The notes below the pieces were generated by a model. The model was not told where the DNA came from. It ran no database searches and was given only the letters and a program-made list of their open reading frames with translations. DNA of 64,000 nt from Spirochaetota bacterium (GTDB taxonomy: Bacteria; Spirochaetota; UBA4802; UBA5550), in contig JAFGJK010000065.1 in the NCBI GenBank assembly GCA_016929135.1, forward strand, positions 1 to 64,000, given 5' to 3'. A program made the position numbers and the translations under genes. This document shows, one piece after another, positions 37,829-47,234 of the stretch. Position 1 is the stretch's first letter; each line of letters opens with the position of its first letter.

Positions 37829-39256
37829 ATGAAGTCCAGGAGAATCCATCTCATCGGCATCTGCGGCATCGCCATGGGGACCCTGGCCTGCATGCTCAGG
37901 CAGAGGGGACACCGTGTCACCGGATCGGATGCCGGCGCCTATCCGCCCATGAGCGAGATTCTCAGGAACGAGGGTATCCCCGTCATCGAGGGATTTCGTG
38001 AAGAGAACATCGACGGCGCCGATCTGGTGGTGGTGGGCAACGCAATCAGCCGCGGCAACCCCGAGGTGGAGCGCATGCTGAACGACGGCACTCCCTACCT
38101 CTCCATGGCCGGCGCGCTCCACGAATTTTTCCTCAGCGACCGCGAGGTGATCGCGGTGGCCGGCACCCACGGGAAGACCACCACGACGGCGCTCCTGTCG
38201 CATATCCTCCGTACTGCGGGGTACGATCCTTCATTTTTCGTCGGGGGGGTCCTGAAGAACTACGATTCCAACTTCGGGCTGGGCGCCGGACGGCACTTCG
38301 TGATCGAGGGTGATGAATACGATTCCGCCTTTTTTGAAAAGGTGCCGAAGTTCATCTTCTACAGGCCCCGTCACCTGGTACTCACCTCCCTGGAGTTCGA
38401 CCACGCCGATATCTACCGCGACCTGGGGGAGATCGAGCTCTGGTTCCGGAGGCTCGTGCACATGATCCCCTCGGCGGGGCACATCGTCTATTCTCGGCAG
38501 TACCGCAACCTCCAGGTGATCGCGGAGGGGGCCTTCGCCCGATGCAGCTCATTCGGGACCGAGGGGGCTGATTTCTCCTGGGGATTCCGGGAGTATCGCG
38601 AGGCCGCCGATGGCGAAGCCGCTGCAATCGATATCGTCGCCGGGGGGGATCCGCACTGCGTGGCGAGCCCCCTGACCGGCGACTACAACTTCATGAATGT
38701 CACCGCCGCCGCCGCCATGGCCTCGCTCCTCGGGGTCTCCTGGGAGCGCATCGCCTCTGGCGTCGCCTCCTTCCGCGGGGTACGGCGGCGTATGGAGCTC
38801 ATTTATGACCAGGGGTGGGTGAGGGTCTACGAGGATTTCGCCCATCATCCCACCGCCGTACGGGGCGTCCTGGAACACCTGAAGGCGCGCTATCCCGACA
38901 GGATGCTCTGGGCAGTGTACGAGCCCAGGTCGGCCACCAGCAGAAGAAACGTTTTCGGGCACCTCCTCCCCGGGGCCTTCAGCGCTGCCGACATGGTGCT
39001 GCTGCGCGAGCCATACCGGCTCGAGGCGATCCCCCCGGGGGAGCGCCTCGAGATCGGCCGGGTGCGCGACGAGATCGGCACGCTCAATGGGGACGCCGGA
39101 TGCGTCGCCGTGTGCGAAAACGCCGATGCAATCGTGCGGGAGATCGCCGGCGGGATCAATCCCTCGAAGAGGCACGTGATCGTCGTCATGTCCAACGGAG
39201 GGTTCGAGGGGATCTACGAGAAGCTGAAGGAGGCACTGCGGGGCATGCCGAACTGA
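37829..39256 (+). CDS. mpl: UDP-N-acetylmuramate:L-alanyl-gamma-D-glutamyl-meso-diaminopimelate ligase
   Basis: RIHLIGICGIAMGTLACMLRQRGHRVTGSD; VAGTHGKTTTTALLSHIL; DEYDSAFFEKVPKFIFYRP; FAHHPTAV. Confidence 0.92.
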   Translation: MKSRRIHLIGICGIAMGTLACMLRQRGHRVTGSDAGAYPPMSEILRNEGIPVIEGFREENIDGADLVVVGNAISRGNPEVERMLNDGTPYLSMAGALHEFFLSDREVIAVAGTHGKTTTTALLSHILRTAGYDPSFFVGGVLKNYDSNFGLGAGRHFVIEGDEYDSAFFEKVPKFIFYRPRHLVLTSLEFDHADIYRDLGEIELWFRRLVHMIPSAGHIVYSRQYRNLQVIAEGAFARCSSFGTEGADFSWGFREYREAADGEAAAIDIVAGGDPHCVASPLTGDYNFMNVTAAAAMASLLGVSWERIASGVASFRGVRRRMELIYDQGWVRVYEDFAHHPTAVRGVLEHLKARYPDRMLWAVYEPRSATSRRNVFGHLLPGAFSAADMVLLREPYRLEAIPPGERLEIGRVRDEIGTLNGDAGCVAVCENADAIVREIAGGINPSKRHVIVVMSNGGFEGIYEKLKEALRGMPN

Positions 39257-39322
39257 GGGTTTCGGGCTTGACAGGGGGCCGTCCCCGTGCAATAGAGAGC
39301 GCATAGGGTATCTGGTGGAATC

Positions 39323-40651
39323 ATGAAAAAGAAAAGGATCATCATACAATCCCTGGTCCTCGCATCGGCCATTGCCATGGCGGGGGGAGCGGCGCGTCCG
39401 CAGGCCCCCGGGGGTATCTACGCGGTGATGAAGCTGGACGGGATGGTGAGCCCCATCATGGCGGAGTACCTGGAGGACTCCATCGACAGGGCGCAGAAGG
39501 AGGGTGCCAGGTTCATCGTGATCCAGATGGACACGCCGGGGGGCCTCATGAGCTCCATGAGGCAGATCATCCAGTCGATACTCCAGTCGAAGGTGCCGGT
39601 GGTGGTCTACACCTATCCCAGGGGGGCTCAGGCCGCGTCGGCCGGGGGGTTCATCATGCTTTCGGCCCACGTGGCGGCCATGGCCCCGGGGACCGAGATC
39701 GGCGCCATGCACCCGGTGAGCCCCATGCTGAATTTCATGAAAAAGGACGATAGGGGCGGTCCCGCCGGCATCATGGAGAAGAAGGTGCTGAACGACACCG
39801 TGGCGTACGCCCGGAGCCTTGCCCAGAAAAGGGGGAGGAACCAGGCCTGGGCCGAGCGTGCCGTGCGGGACGCCATCTCCAGCACCTACCTGGAGGCCCG
39901 TCGGCAGGGCGTGATCGACCTCGTTGCCGAGGACATGGATGACCTCTTGAAACAGCTGGAGGGGAGAAGGATCGAGGTGGGGGGTCCGGCCGGCACGGTG
40001 CGCATGGAGACCGACGGCCTCAGGCCGGTGGAGTACGGGATGGAGTGGCATCAGCGCGTCGCGAACAGCTTTGCCGATCCGCAGATCATGCTGGTGCTTC
40101 TTATACTGGCGGTGGTGGGGATAGGCATCGAGATGAAGAACCCGGGGCTCATCTTCCCCGGCGTCATCGGCGCCATCAGCCTGCTGCTCTTCCTCCTTAC
40201 GGTGCGGATACTTCCGGTGAACATGGCGGGGATCGCCTTCATCGTGCTGGCGGTGATCCTCTTCATCATGGAGCTGAAGTTCACGAGCTACGGACTCCTC
40301 ACCGTGGCAGGCATCGCCAGCTTCGTCTTCGGGGCGATGATTCTCTTCCAGTCGCCCCTGCCGGGGGGGTACATCCCCCTCACCACGATCATCGCAACCC
40401 TGCTGGTCATCATGGCCGTCGTCTTCATCGTGCTCCGGGCGGTGATGCAGGCGCACCGGGGGAGGGTGAGCACCGGCATCGAGGGGCTGCGGGGAGAGTC
40501 CGGCGAGGCGATGCGCGCCTTCACCGGCCGCGGCAAGGTGTTTATCCACGGGGAGATCTGGGACGCCGAGTCTGACTCTGAGATAAAGGAGAAGGAGACT
40601 GTTGTCGTCACCGACGTGCGGGGGATGACCCTGCTGGTGAAAAGAAAATAA
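39323..40651 (+). CDS. NfeD-family ClpP-class membrane serine protease
   Basis: [55 protein letters not shown], four TMs, C-terminal NfeD OB domain; followed by SPFH protein. Confidence 0.92.
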   Translation: MKKKRIIIQSLVLASAIAMAGGAARPQAPGGIYAVMKLDGMVSPIMAEYLEDSIDRAQKEGARFIVIQMDTPGGLMSSMRQIIQSILQSKVPVVVYTYPRGAQAASAGGFIMLSAHVAAMAPGTEIGAMHPVSPMLNFMKKDDRGGPAGIMEKKVLNDTVAYARSLAQKRGRNQAWAERAVRDAISSTYLEARRQGVIDLVAEDMDDLLKQLEGRRIEVGGPAGTVRMETDGLRPVEYGMEWHQRVANSFADPQIMLVLLILAVVGIGIEMKNPGLIFPGVIGAISLLLFLLTVRILPVNMAGIAFIVLAVILFIMELKFTSYGLLTVAGIASFVFGAMILFQSPLPGGYIPLTTIIATLLVIMAVVFIVLRAVMQAHRGRVSTGIEGLRGESGEAMRAFTGRGKVFIHGEIWDAESDSEIKEKETVVVTDVRGMTLLVKRK

Positions 40652-40700
40652 CGGGAAACGGTACCCGCGAGGGGCCGGAAATCCGCAAGGGAGGTGCAGC

Positions 40701-41468
40701 ATGTTCGGGTTAGGGATCATCTTCTATATCATCGTTCTGGGTCTGGTGATACTGATCTCTTCGATCAAGATCGTGAAGGAGTACGAGCGGGCGGTGGTCT
40801 TCCGCCTGGGGAGACTCCTGCAGTCGCCCAAGGGTCCCAAGGGCCCGGGGCTCATTATCGTCATACCCTTCATCGACAAGTGGGTACGCGTGAACCTCAG
40901 GCTCATCGCCATGGACGTGCCCCCGCAGGACGTCATCACCAAGGACAACGTGTCGGTGAAGGTGAACGCGGTGATCTACTTCAGGGTGGTGGAGCCGAAC
41001 AGGGCCATCACCGAGGTGGATGACTATCTCTACGCCACCTCGCAGCTCTCGCAGACGACCCTCCGGAGCATCCTGGGCCAGGCGGAGCTGGACCATCTGC
41101 TGGCGGACCGGGAGCGGATCAACGAGGAACTGCAGAACGTCCTGGACAAGCACACCGACCCCTGGGGGATCAAGGTCTCCTCGGTGGAGGTGAAGCACGT
41201 GGACCTGCCCCAGGAGATGCAGCGGGCAATGGCCAAGCAGGCGGAGGCGGAGCGCGAGCGACGCGCCAAGGTGATCAGCGCCGAGGGGGAGTTCCAGGCG
41301 GCGGCGAAGATGGTGGATGCGGCGGCCCTCATGGAGAAGCACCCCATCGCGGTGCAGCTCAGGTACCTCCAGACGCTGAGCGAGATCGCCACGGAGAACA
41401 ACTCCACCACGCTCTTCCCGATACCGATCGATATCCTGGACCTGATGTTGCACAAAAAGAAGGATTGA
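40701..41468 (+). CDS. SPFH/stomatin-family slipin
   Basis: [67 protein letters not shown]. Confidence 0.94.
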   Translation: MFGLGIIFYIIVLGLVILISSIKIVKEYERAVVFRLGRLLQSPKGPKGPGLIIVIPFIDKWVRVNLRLIAMDVPPQDVITKDNVSVKVNAVIYFRVVEPNRAITEVDDYLYATSQLSQTTLRSILGQAELDHLLADRERINEELQNVLDKHTDPWGIKVSSVEVKHVDLPQEMQRAMAKQAEAERERRAKVISAEGEFQAAAKMVDAAALMEKHPIAVQLRYLQTLSEIATENNSTTLFPIPIDILDLMLHKKKD

Positions 41469-41478
41469 TCGCATAAAG

Positions 41479-41500
41479 CGGGGCCGCGATCGCGGCCCCG
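41479..41500. repeat. 22-bp perfect GC palindrome downstream of slipin gene
   Basis: CGGGGCCGCGATCGCGGCCCCG; 10 bp after stop; no U-tract. Confidence 0.7.
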
Positions 41501-41651
41501 GGGGGGGAGGGGACTGCGGTTAAATGCGACATAAGGTCGATTCCTCGGTTTTTTCTCCGGATAATTAATACGACCAGCAGAAAACACGCGGCTGATCGTT
41601 ACAGTGTATAACAGGCATGATGCATTTCCTGTTTTAAACAGATAATCTGCT

Positions 41652-41917
41652 TGTCATTTCCGCCCGTTTCCCGCCCGCGCGGGGGCAGGATCCAGCGGGA
41701 ATCCACTTTATATGAACAGTGGATTCCGCTGGCCGGTATGGCCGAGTGCCGCGAAGGACAGGCTGACGCCATTTACATATCCGCGCTTCGGGAGCGGTCA
41801 TGGATGGCCGCCTGCATGAGCTGTCAGGATGACGAAAACGCTCATGCCGCTGGAACATCCTGTCCGGCGGAGGTTCGAGAGCGGCCGGCTCTCCACTCTG
41901 TTCCGGCAGGAATGACA
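41652..41917. repeat. intergenic MITE/REP-like element with TGTCATT..AATGACA termini and internal hairpin
   Basis: Left end TGTCATTTCCGCCCG, right end CCGGCAGGAATGACA; internal hairpin CCAGCGGGAATCCACT...AGTGGATTCCGCTGG at 41692-41732. Confidence 0.55.
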
Positions 41918-41960
41918 GGATAATTATGCCGCAACTCCAATACCGATACGAGGTGACACG

Positions 41961-43082
41961 ATGGACACAGGAATGATTGGCACGGTGGGGATACTGGCAG
42001 TGGCGCTCCTGGCCATGGCGGTGCTCTTTCTCCTCCTCTACATCAAGATGAGGCAGGCGCAGGGCGAGTCGGTTGCGCAGAGCGGCGAGATGGTATTGAA
42101 GATGACCGAGATGCTGCGGAGCGAGATCCAGTCCACCACCTCACAGAACCGCCTGGAGATGCAGCAGCGGTTCGACCGGCTCCTGGAGACCCTTAACTCC
42201 TCGTCTCAGGAGAACCTGAAGGCGATCCAGCGTCAGTTCACCCAGTCCGCCGATATCATCAAGGAGGTGACAGAGCGGCTCACGAAGCTGGACGACACCA
42301 ACAAGCAGGTACTGGACTTCTCCAGCCAGCTCAGGAGCCTCGAGAACATTTTAAAGAACCCGAAGCAGCGGGGGATCCTGGGAGAGTACTTCCTGGAGAC
42401 GCTCCTCTCCAACGTGCTGAACCCGAACCAGTACAAGATGCAGTACCAGTTCCCCGGCGGGGAGATCGTTGACGCGGCGATCTTTTACCGGGACACAATA
42501 ATTCCGGTGGACGCGAAGTTCTCCCTGGAGAAGTACAACATGATCATGGAAACCACGGACGAGGCCAGGCGTCAGCAGCTGGAGAAGGAGTTCCGCATGG
42601 ACATCAAGGTGCGCATCGACGAGACCTCGAAGTACGTGCGCCCCAAGGACGGCACCACGGAGTTTGCCTTCATGTTCATCCCGGCGGAAGGAGTCTACTA
42701 CAACCTGCTCATCTACAATGTGGGGAGCATCGCCATCAGCATGAAGGACATGATAGAGTACGCCTTCAGGAAACACGTGATCATCGTTTCCCCCACCTCA
42801 TTCTACGCGTACCTTGAAACGGTGCTGCAGGGCCTGAAGGCCCAGGAGGTGGAGAAGAACGTGCAGGTGATCATCTCGCGGATCCAGGAGCTGCAGAAGC
42901 ACCTGGCGGTCTACGAGGACCATATGAAGAAGGTGGGGAAAAACCTCTCCGCCACCGTCTCCAGCTACAACGCCGCCTCCCAGGAGTTCCGGAAGGTGGA
43001 CAGGGACATCTACAAGATCACCGACGGGAAGAGCGGAGGCGCCGTCGGGACGGAGTTGGTGGACAAGCCCCGGGGGGATTGA
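41961..43082 (+). CDS. rmuC: RmuC-family DNA recombination protein
   Basis: N-terminal TM, coiled coil, RGILGEYFLETLLSNVLNPNQYKMQYQFPGGEIVDAAIFYRDTIIPVDAKFSLEKY..FMFIPAEGVYYNLL. Confidence 0.92.
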   Translation: MDTGMIGTVGILAVALLAMAVLFLLLYIKMRQAQGESVAQSGEMVLKMTEMLRSEIQSTTSQNRLEMQQRFDRLLETLNSSSQENLKAIQRQFTQSADIIKEVTERLTKLDDTNKQVLDFSSQLRSLENILKNPKQRGILGEYFLETLLSNVLNPNQYKMQYQFPGGEIVDAAIFYRDTIIPVDAKFSLEKYNMIMETTDEARRQQLEKEFRMDIKVRIDETSKYVRPKDGTTEFAFMFIPAEGVYYNLLIYNVGSIAISMKDMIEYAFRKHVIIVSPTSFYAYLETVLQGLKAQEVEKNVQVIISRIQELQKHLAVYEDHMKKVGKNLSATVSSYNAASQEFRKVDRDIYKITDGKSGGAVGTELVDKPRGD

Positions 43083-43215
43083 AGGGGAACAGGTGATGTT
43101 GGGATACCTGCGATGAGTGAGCGTCGAGGTACAGGGTACGTTGAAATGATCGGTAATCCAATGTGTTATAAGAATACTTGTAAATAAAATTCAGCGTTGA
43201 CGAAGTTTAATTTTA

Positions 43216-43239
43216 TTAGTATATTAGTAATAACTAATA
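43216..43239. promoter_or_regulatory. predicted ArsR operator 1 (autoregulatory)
   Basis: TTAGTATATTAGTAATAACTAA at 43216-43237; contains perfect 18-bp inverted repeat TATTAGT-AATA-ACTAATA at 43222-43239. Confidence 0.7.
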
Positions 43240-43251
43240 AAGGTTGCTCTT

Positions 43252-43548
43252 TTGCCAGAGATTGAAGAAATCGCGAAGGTTTTTAAAGCCCTTTCAGATC
43301 CAACAAGGCTGAAGCTGGTACAACTATTGCTCCAAAACGATAAATTGTGTGTCAATGCGATGACGTTGAAGGCAGGGGTCACGCAATCGGCAGTATCACA
43401 GCACCTTAGGGTATTGCGTGACGTCGGTCTGGTGAATGCGGAGCGGATGGGATTTCATATACATTATTCAGTAAACAGTAATTTTATTGATAAGTATAAA
43501 GCCCTGATTGAAAAAAATTTTAGAAAGAGCTTAACCATTGGCGACTGA
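43252..43548 (+). CDS. ArsR-family transcriptional regulator (TTG start)
   Basis: IAKVFKALSDPTRLKLVQLLLQNDKLCVNAMTLKAGVTQSAVSQHLRVLRDVGLVNAERMGFHIHYSVN. Confidence 0.92.
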   Translation: MPEIEEIAKVFKALSDPTRLKLVQLLLQNDKLCVNAMTLKAGVTQSAVSQHLRVLRDVGLVNAERMGFHIHYSVNSNFIDKYKALIEKNFRKSLTIGD

Positions 43549-43568
43549 TTTTTTTTTGAAATTAAATA

Positions 43569-43590
43569 TTAGTATATTCGCATAAACTAA
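43569..43590. promoter_or_regulatory. predicted ArsR operator 2
   Basis: TTAGTATATTCGCATAAACTAA; shares TTAGTATATT-N6-AACTAA with operator 1; just upstream of the membrane protein gene. Confidence 0.68.
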
Positions 43591-43607
43591 ATTAAAAGGA
43601 GGAGGCT

Positions 43608-44030
43608 ATGTGTCACAGTGTCTACAAGGAAGGAGGGTTGGATATCTCTTGTAATCATGGGAGAGGGGGTGCGGTAATGTGGCTCATGGTTTTATACCTC
43701 ATAACCATTATCGCCGGACCGGTCGTTTTTTACCTGTACTACCAGAAACATCTGGTCTGTGAGCCCCGCGCGATACTCTCGTCGATCATTTTCGGAATGG
43801 TCCCATTCTCATTTTTCCTTCTATCGCATTGCGGCAGGATACGGGGTTTTTATGCGGCGAGCGTTTTTATACTCTGTCTCGAAGCCGTGACGACACCGGT
43901 CATAATGATCGGAAAACTGGGAATGGACAGATTCGTCAATGACAGGCTGCTTGCTTTTTTCACTTTCGAAGCTTTTATAGCGATCCAGTTGTGTTTCGTG
44001 CTTCAAATTTCCAGGTCGCATCGAAGATGA
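43608..44030 (+). CDS. small polytopic membrane protein with Cys/His N-terminus
   Basis: SD AAAAGGAGGAGG; MCHSVYKEGGLDISCNHGRGGAVMWLMVLYLITIIAGPVVFYLYY..; about 4 TM. Internal ATG 43677 is an alternative start. Confidence 0.65.
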   Translation: MCHSVYKEGGLDISCNHGRGGAVMWLMVLYLITIIAGPVVFYLYYQKHLVCEPRAILSSIIFGMVPFSFFLLSHCGRIRGFYAASVFILCLEAVTTPVIMIGKLGMDRFVNDRLLAFFTFEAFIAIQLCFVLQISRSHRR

Positions 44031-44225
44031 ATCGGCTCAACATTTATTACAGGGGTCTATGAGGGCTGCTGCATCCGGTAGTCTGGCGGGGTGTGATCCC
44101 TGCCACATGCAGGGTTCCCGATACAGTTATGAATCGAGAAACCGATGTGTGGAATGGGACATCACCGCTAAAACCGAGGATCAGGGACCGAAGAATGTCT
44201 ATATTTAGACCAGGAGGCTGCCTAT

Positions 44226-44447
44226 GTGTGTCGCGGGGAGTTATTGGCCACCGACCTGGGCCCGGGCCGGGGCAAGGAGGCCATTGAGTCCTCGGTGCGG
44301 GGCCTGAAGGGAACTACCAGTGTGAGCGCCGATCCAGACACCAAGGTGGTGGTGGAGTTCGACGAATCCGGGATCACGGTGGATGACATCAGGCACAGGA
44401 TCGAGCGCGCGGGCTACCACGCAGACGAGTTGCGTGATGAGGTGTAG
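44226..44447 (+). CDS. HMA-domain-like small protein lacking the CxxC motif
   Basis: GKEAIESSVRGLKGTTSVSADPDTKVVVEFDESGITVDDIRHRIERAGYHADEL; SD AGGAGG 44212-44217, GTG start. Confidence 0.6.
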   Translation: MCRGELLATDLGPGRGKEAIESSVRGLKGTTSVSADPDTKVVVEFDESGITVDDIRHRIERAGYHADELRDEV

Positions 44448-44578
44448 CGTCCGCCACCGATCTGTGCCAGAACACTCTCCTTCCCGGGAGGGTCTTCCGC
44501 TTGGAAGGCCTCCGGGGGAGGCGGGCATGAGGAACTGCTGGGGGACATGCCCCTGTGAAGAACACGGAGGAAGGACAC

Positions 44579-45802
44579 TTATTCGGCCGAATCCTTCCTC
44601 AGTATGAACTCGTAAATGATTCCCAGCACCGCTTCGACAATGGCGGGCTCGATGGCCTCGACGGTGTCATTCATGGTATGGTACACCAGGCCCTCGCGGA
44701 AGAGGTTCGTGGAGAGGCCAAGGATGCAGGTGGCCTCTACTCCGATCCTGGCGAATTCCGCGGCATCGGTGGCTCCCCCGCCGAAGGTCATGGGTACGAC
44801 GCCGAGGTGATAGCCCAGCTCCTCGGCGATCCCCCAGCATTCCCGGGCCAGTGAATCGGATGTTTTCACAAAACCGTTTATCTCGCTGGTGAGGCATTTC
44901 AGCTCCCTCAGCGAGTATAACGAATCGATCGTCAGCACGCAGGTGGGGGTGCCGAGCAGCTCCCGCCGGTGCGCCTTCACGTAGGCACGGGAGCCGCGAA
45001 GCCCGTGCTCCTCTGCGTCGGTGCTCAGAAACACCAGTCGCGTCGATTGGAGCAGGGGACTCCCCGACTTTTTCGCCGTTCCGAAAATTGTCGCGAGCCG
45101 CCAGGCGATCGCGGTGGCGATCAGGTTGTCTCCCGCACCCGGAACGGCATCCCTGCCCATGAAGAAGTAAAACTGTATGGCGATTATAAAATTGAACAAT
45201 ACGGCATAGCGGAGATACCCGGCGTACCACGGGTCGGGCTGACCCGCGAGGAATGCGATTCCCCAGATGAATACCAGCAGCCCGGTGATGCCGGAATACA
45301 GGAGCCCGAAGATTATCCGGACGGAGTACCATTTCTGGAAGCGTACGAGGAAATTGAAGACGCGGGCGCTGTCGTGGTGCCCGGCGATGATGATCTGCCG
45401 CCGGACTTCAGCGCCGGGGTCTATCTCGCCCATGACATTATATCCCGTGGCCTTTTTGTAGAGGGGATCGAATATTTCCCTGTACAGCACGAATTCCCCC
45501 CAGCCGCTGACCATGCACACCGCATACATGACCATGGCGGGAACGAGCCAGTGGCCCCCCAGGACCGCGCACAGGGAAAAGCCTGCATAGCCGACGGCCA
45601 GGACCCTCATGAATCCCATGAAGGCACCGGAATGGAAGGAAAAGGGCTCGATCGAGGTCCTGTCGCAGAAGGGGGCCAAGCGACCCTGTATCTCCACGGC
45701 GCTGTTCCTGCAGGCTTCAGATCCTGCGTATCGCGGGCCGTATTTTTGAATGATCTCCCGGACATACTGAAGGCATTCGGTTGCTTCGTGCGTAAAGTCC
45801 AT
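44579..45802 (-). CDS. M28-family zinc peptidase-like protein with transmembrane insertions
   Basis: IIIAGHHDSARV, PGAGDNLIATA, FLSTDAEEHGLRGS, LTIDSLYS, YHTMNDTVEAIE; hydrophobic segments before and within the catalytic domain. Confidence 0.82.
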   Translation of the reverse strand: MDFTHEATECLQYVREIIQKYGPRYAGSEACRNSAVEIQGRLAPFCDRTSIEPFSFHSGAFMGFMRVLAVGYAGFSLCAVLGGHWLVPAMVMYAVCMVSGWGEFVLYREIFDPLYKKATGYNVMGEIDPGAEVRRQIIIAGHHDSARVFNFLVRFQKWYSVRIIFGLLYSGITGLLVFIWGIAFLAGQPDPWYAGYLRYAVLFNFIIAIQFYFFMGRDAVPGAGDNLIATAIAWRLATIFGTAKKSGSPLLQSTRLVFLSTDAEEHGLRGSRAYVKAHRRELLGTPTCVLTIDSLYSLRELKCLTSEINGFVKTSDSLARECWGIAEELGYHLGVVPMTFGGGATDAAEFARIGVEATCILGLSTNLFREGLVYHTMNDTVEAIEPAIVEAVLGIIYEFILRKDSAE

Positions 45803-46034
45803 AAATCCTCTGCTCTATGTTATGGCGATACGGTCAGTCATTGCCCCCGCTTGGGCCGTCATCGAGTTCCCGTATTGTGCTGATGGTGCGTGATGAATAT
45901 ATCATTGGCTCGTAGGAGACGATCGGTGTCAACTGAATAAATGACAGTAAATGAAGCCGCGGGGGGCCGCATCACGGCCCCTCGCGGGACTGGTCGGGTT
46001 GTCTCTACCGTGAATGCCGGCGCCGTGGCTCTCT

Positions 46035-46952
46035 TCAACGCAGGTCCTTCTCCTCGAGCCCCCATCGCTCCTGTGCCTCGACGTTCCCAAGGGGCTCGAT
46101 GTGGATCACCACATCATAGATGTTGGGCATGCTGCTGCGTATCCGCTCCTCCAGGAGCCTGACTTTATCATGGGCGTCTTTGACTCGCATGGAGCCCGCC
46201 ACTTCCACGTCCATGTCGACGATGTAGTGGAACCCCAGCTTCCTGATCCTGACCCGGTGGGGGTTGAACAGGGAATCGGTGTCCCGAACCGCGTCGAAGA
46301 TCCTGTTGTACAGATCCATATCGGACTCCCCCTCCATCATCTCCGTGACGGTGCCCCGGAAGATGCGGACGGCAGTGATCATTATCCATATGCCGATGGC
46401 GATGGCCAGTGCCCTGTCGATGATCGCGGTCTCGAAGAGAAAGACGAAGACGAGTCCCGCCAGCACTCCCGCCGATGTGACGGCATCGTTCAGCATGTTC
46501 CTGCCGTTGGTGATGATCATGGTGCTTCCGGATTTCTTCCCGAGCCGGTATTGGCTCCACGACAGGATGAGCTTCCCGACGATGGATGCGATAGTGACAT
46601 GTACGGCCAGGGGCCCCGGCATCTGAATGTAGTCGTGGCTGATCAGTTTCTCCGCCGCCGACAGGGAAAGCTGGCCGCCGATGAAGAATATTATAAACGA
46701 CAGGATCGATGTGGCGATGGTTTCCGCACGGTAGTGCCCGTATGGATGTTCCCTGTCCGGGGGGTGCGCGATGACGGCCGATATGACGAGGGTTATCAGC
46801 GATATGAAAATGTCAGCGAGGCTGTCCAGGCCGTCCCCGAGGACGGAGAGGCTTCCTGCGATGAGGCCGATCGAGATTTTTGAAATGGCCAGCACGGCAT
46901 TCCCGGCAAGGCTGATCACTGATGCCGTTTTGATTGTTCTGTTTCTGTCCAT
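46035..46952 (-). CDS. cation diffusion facilitator family transporter
   Basis: GSLSVLGDGLDSLADIFISLITL...HPPDREHPYGHYRAETIATSILSFIIF; C-terminal CDF dimerisation domain. Confidence 0.93.
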   Translation of the reverse strand: MDRNRTIKTASVISLAGNAVLAISKISIGLIAGSLSVLGDGLDSLADIFISLITLVISAVIAHPPDREHPYGHYRAETIATSILSFIIFFIGGQLSLSAAEKLISHDYIQMPGPLAVHVTIASIVGKLILSWSQYRLGKKSGSTMIITNGRNMLNDAVTSAGVLAGLVFVFLFETAIIDRALAIAIGIWIMITAVRIFRGTVTEMMEGESDMDLYNRIFDAVRDTDSLFNPHRVRIRKLGFHYIVDMDVEVAGSMRVKDAHDKVRLLEERIRSSMPNIYDVVIHIEPLGNVEAQERWGLEEKDLR

Positions 46953-47234
46953 TCAGCGCCGATGCTCCTCTTTCCCCTCCCTGCTGCCGGGAATGATGGC
47001 ATGCACGGGAATTGAAGGGCGTCTCCGCCGGTATCGAGCTCCGTCGGTTACAGATTCTGGTGCGGGCGCCACTGCCGGTTCTCAGGCTAAATGATGACAA
47101 CGGGGAGTATATCCTCTGACGATGGTACCGCGGGGGCACAGGATCCGGGCGTCTCTCCCGGAGAGGAAACAATGATGGCTTCACCGGTCCGGTCCCGGTC
47201 AACCAGCCCCCCGCGTGGATATACCCGGTCGCCG

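Noticed and set aside
38549-40720. 723-aa minus-strand ORF
   Set aside because: Antisense to mpl and nfeD; His/Asp/Pro-rich nonsense translation.
41651-41923. 90-aa ORF MSFPPVSRPRGG..
   Set aside because: Coincides with the inverted-repeat element; not protein-like.
44058-44204. 48-codon ORF with AGCDPCH motif between the membrane gene and the HMA-like gene
   Set aside because: Too short, no clear SD or homology; cannot be separated from chance.
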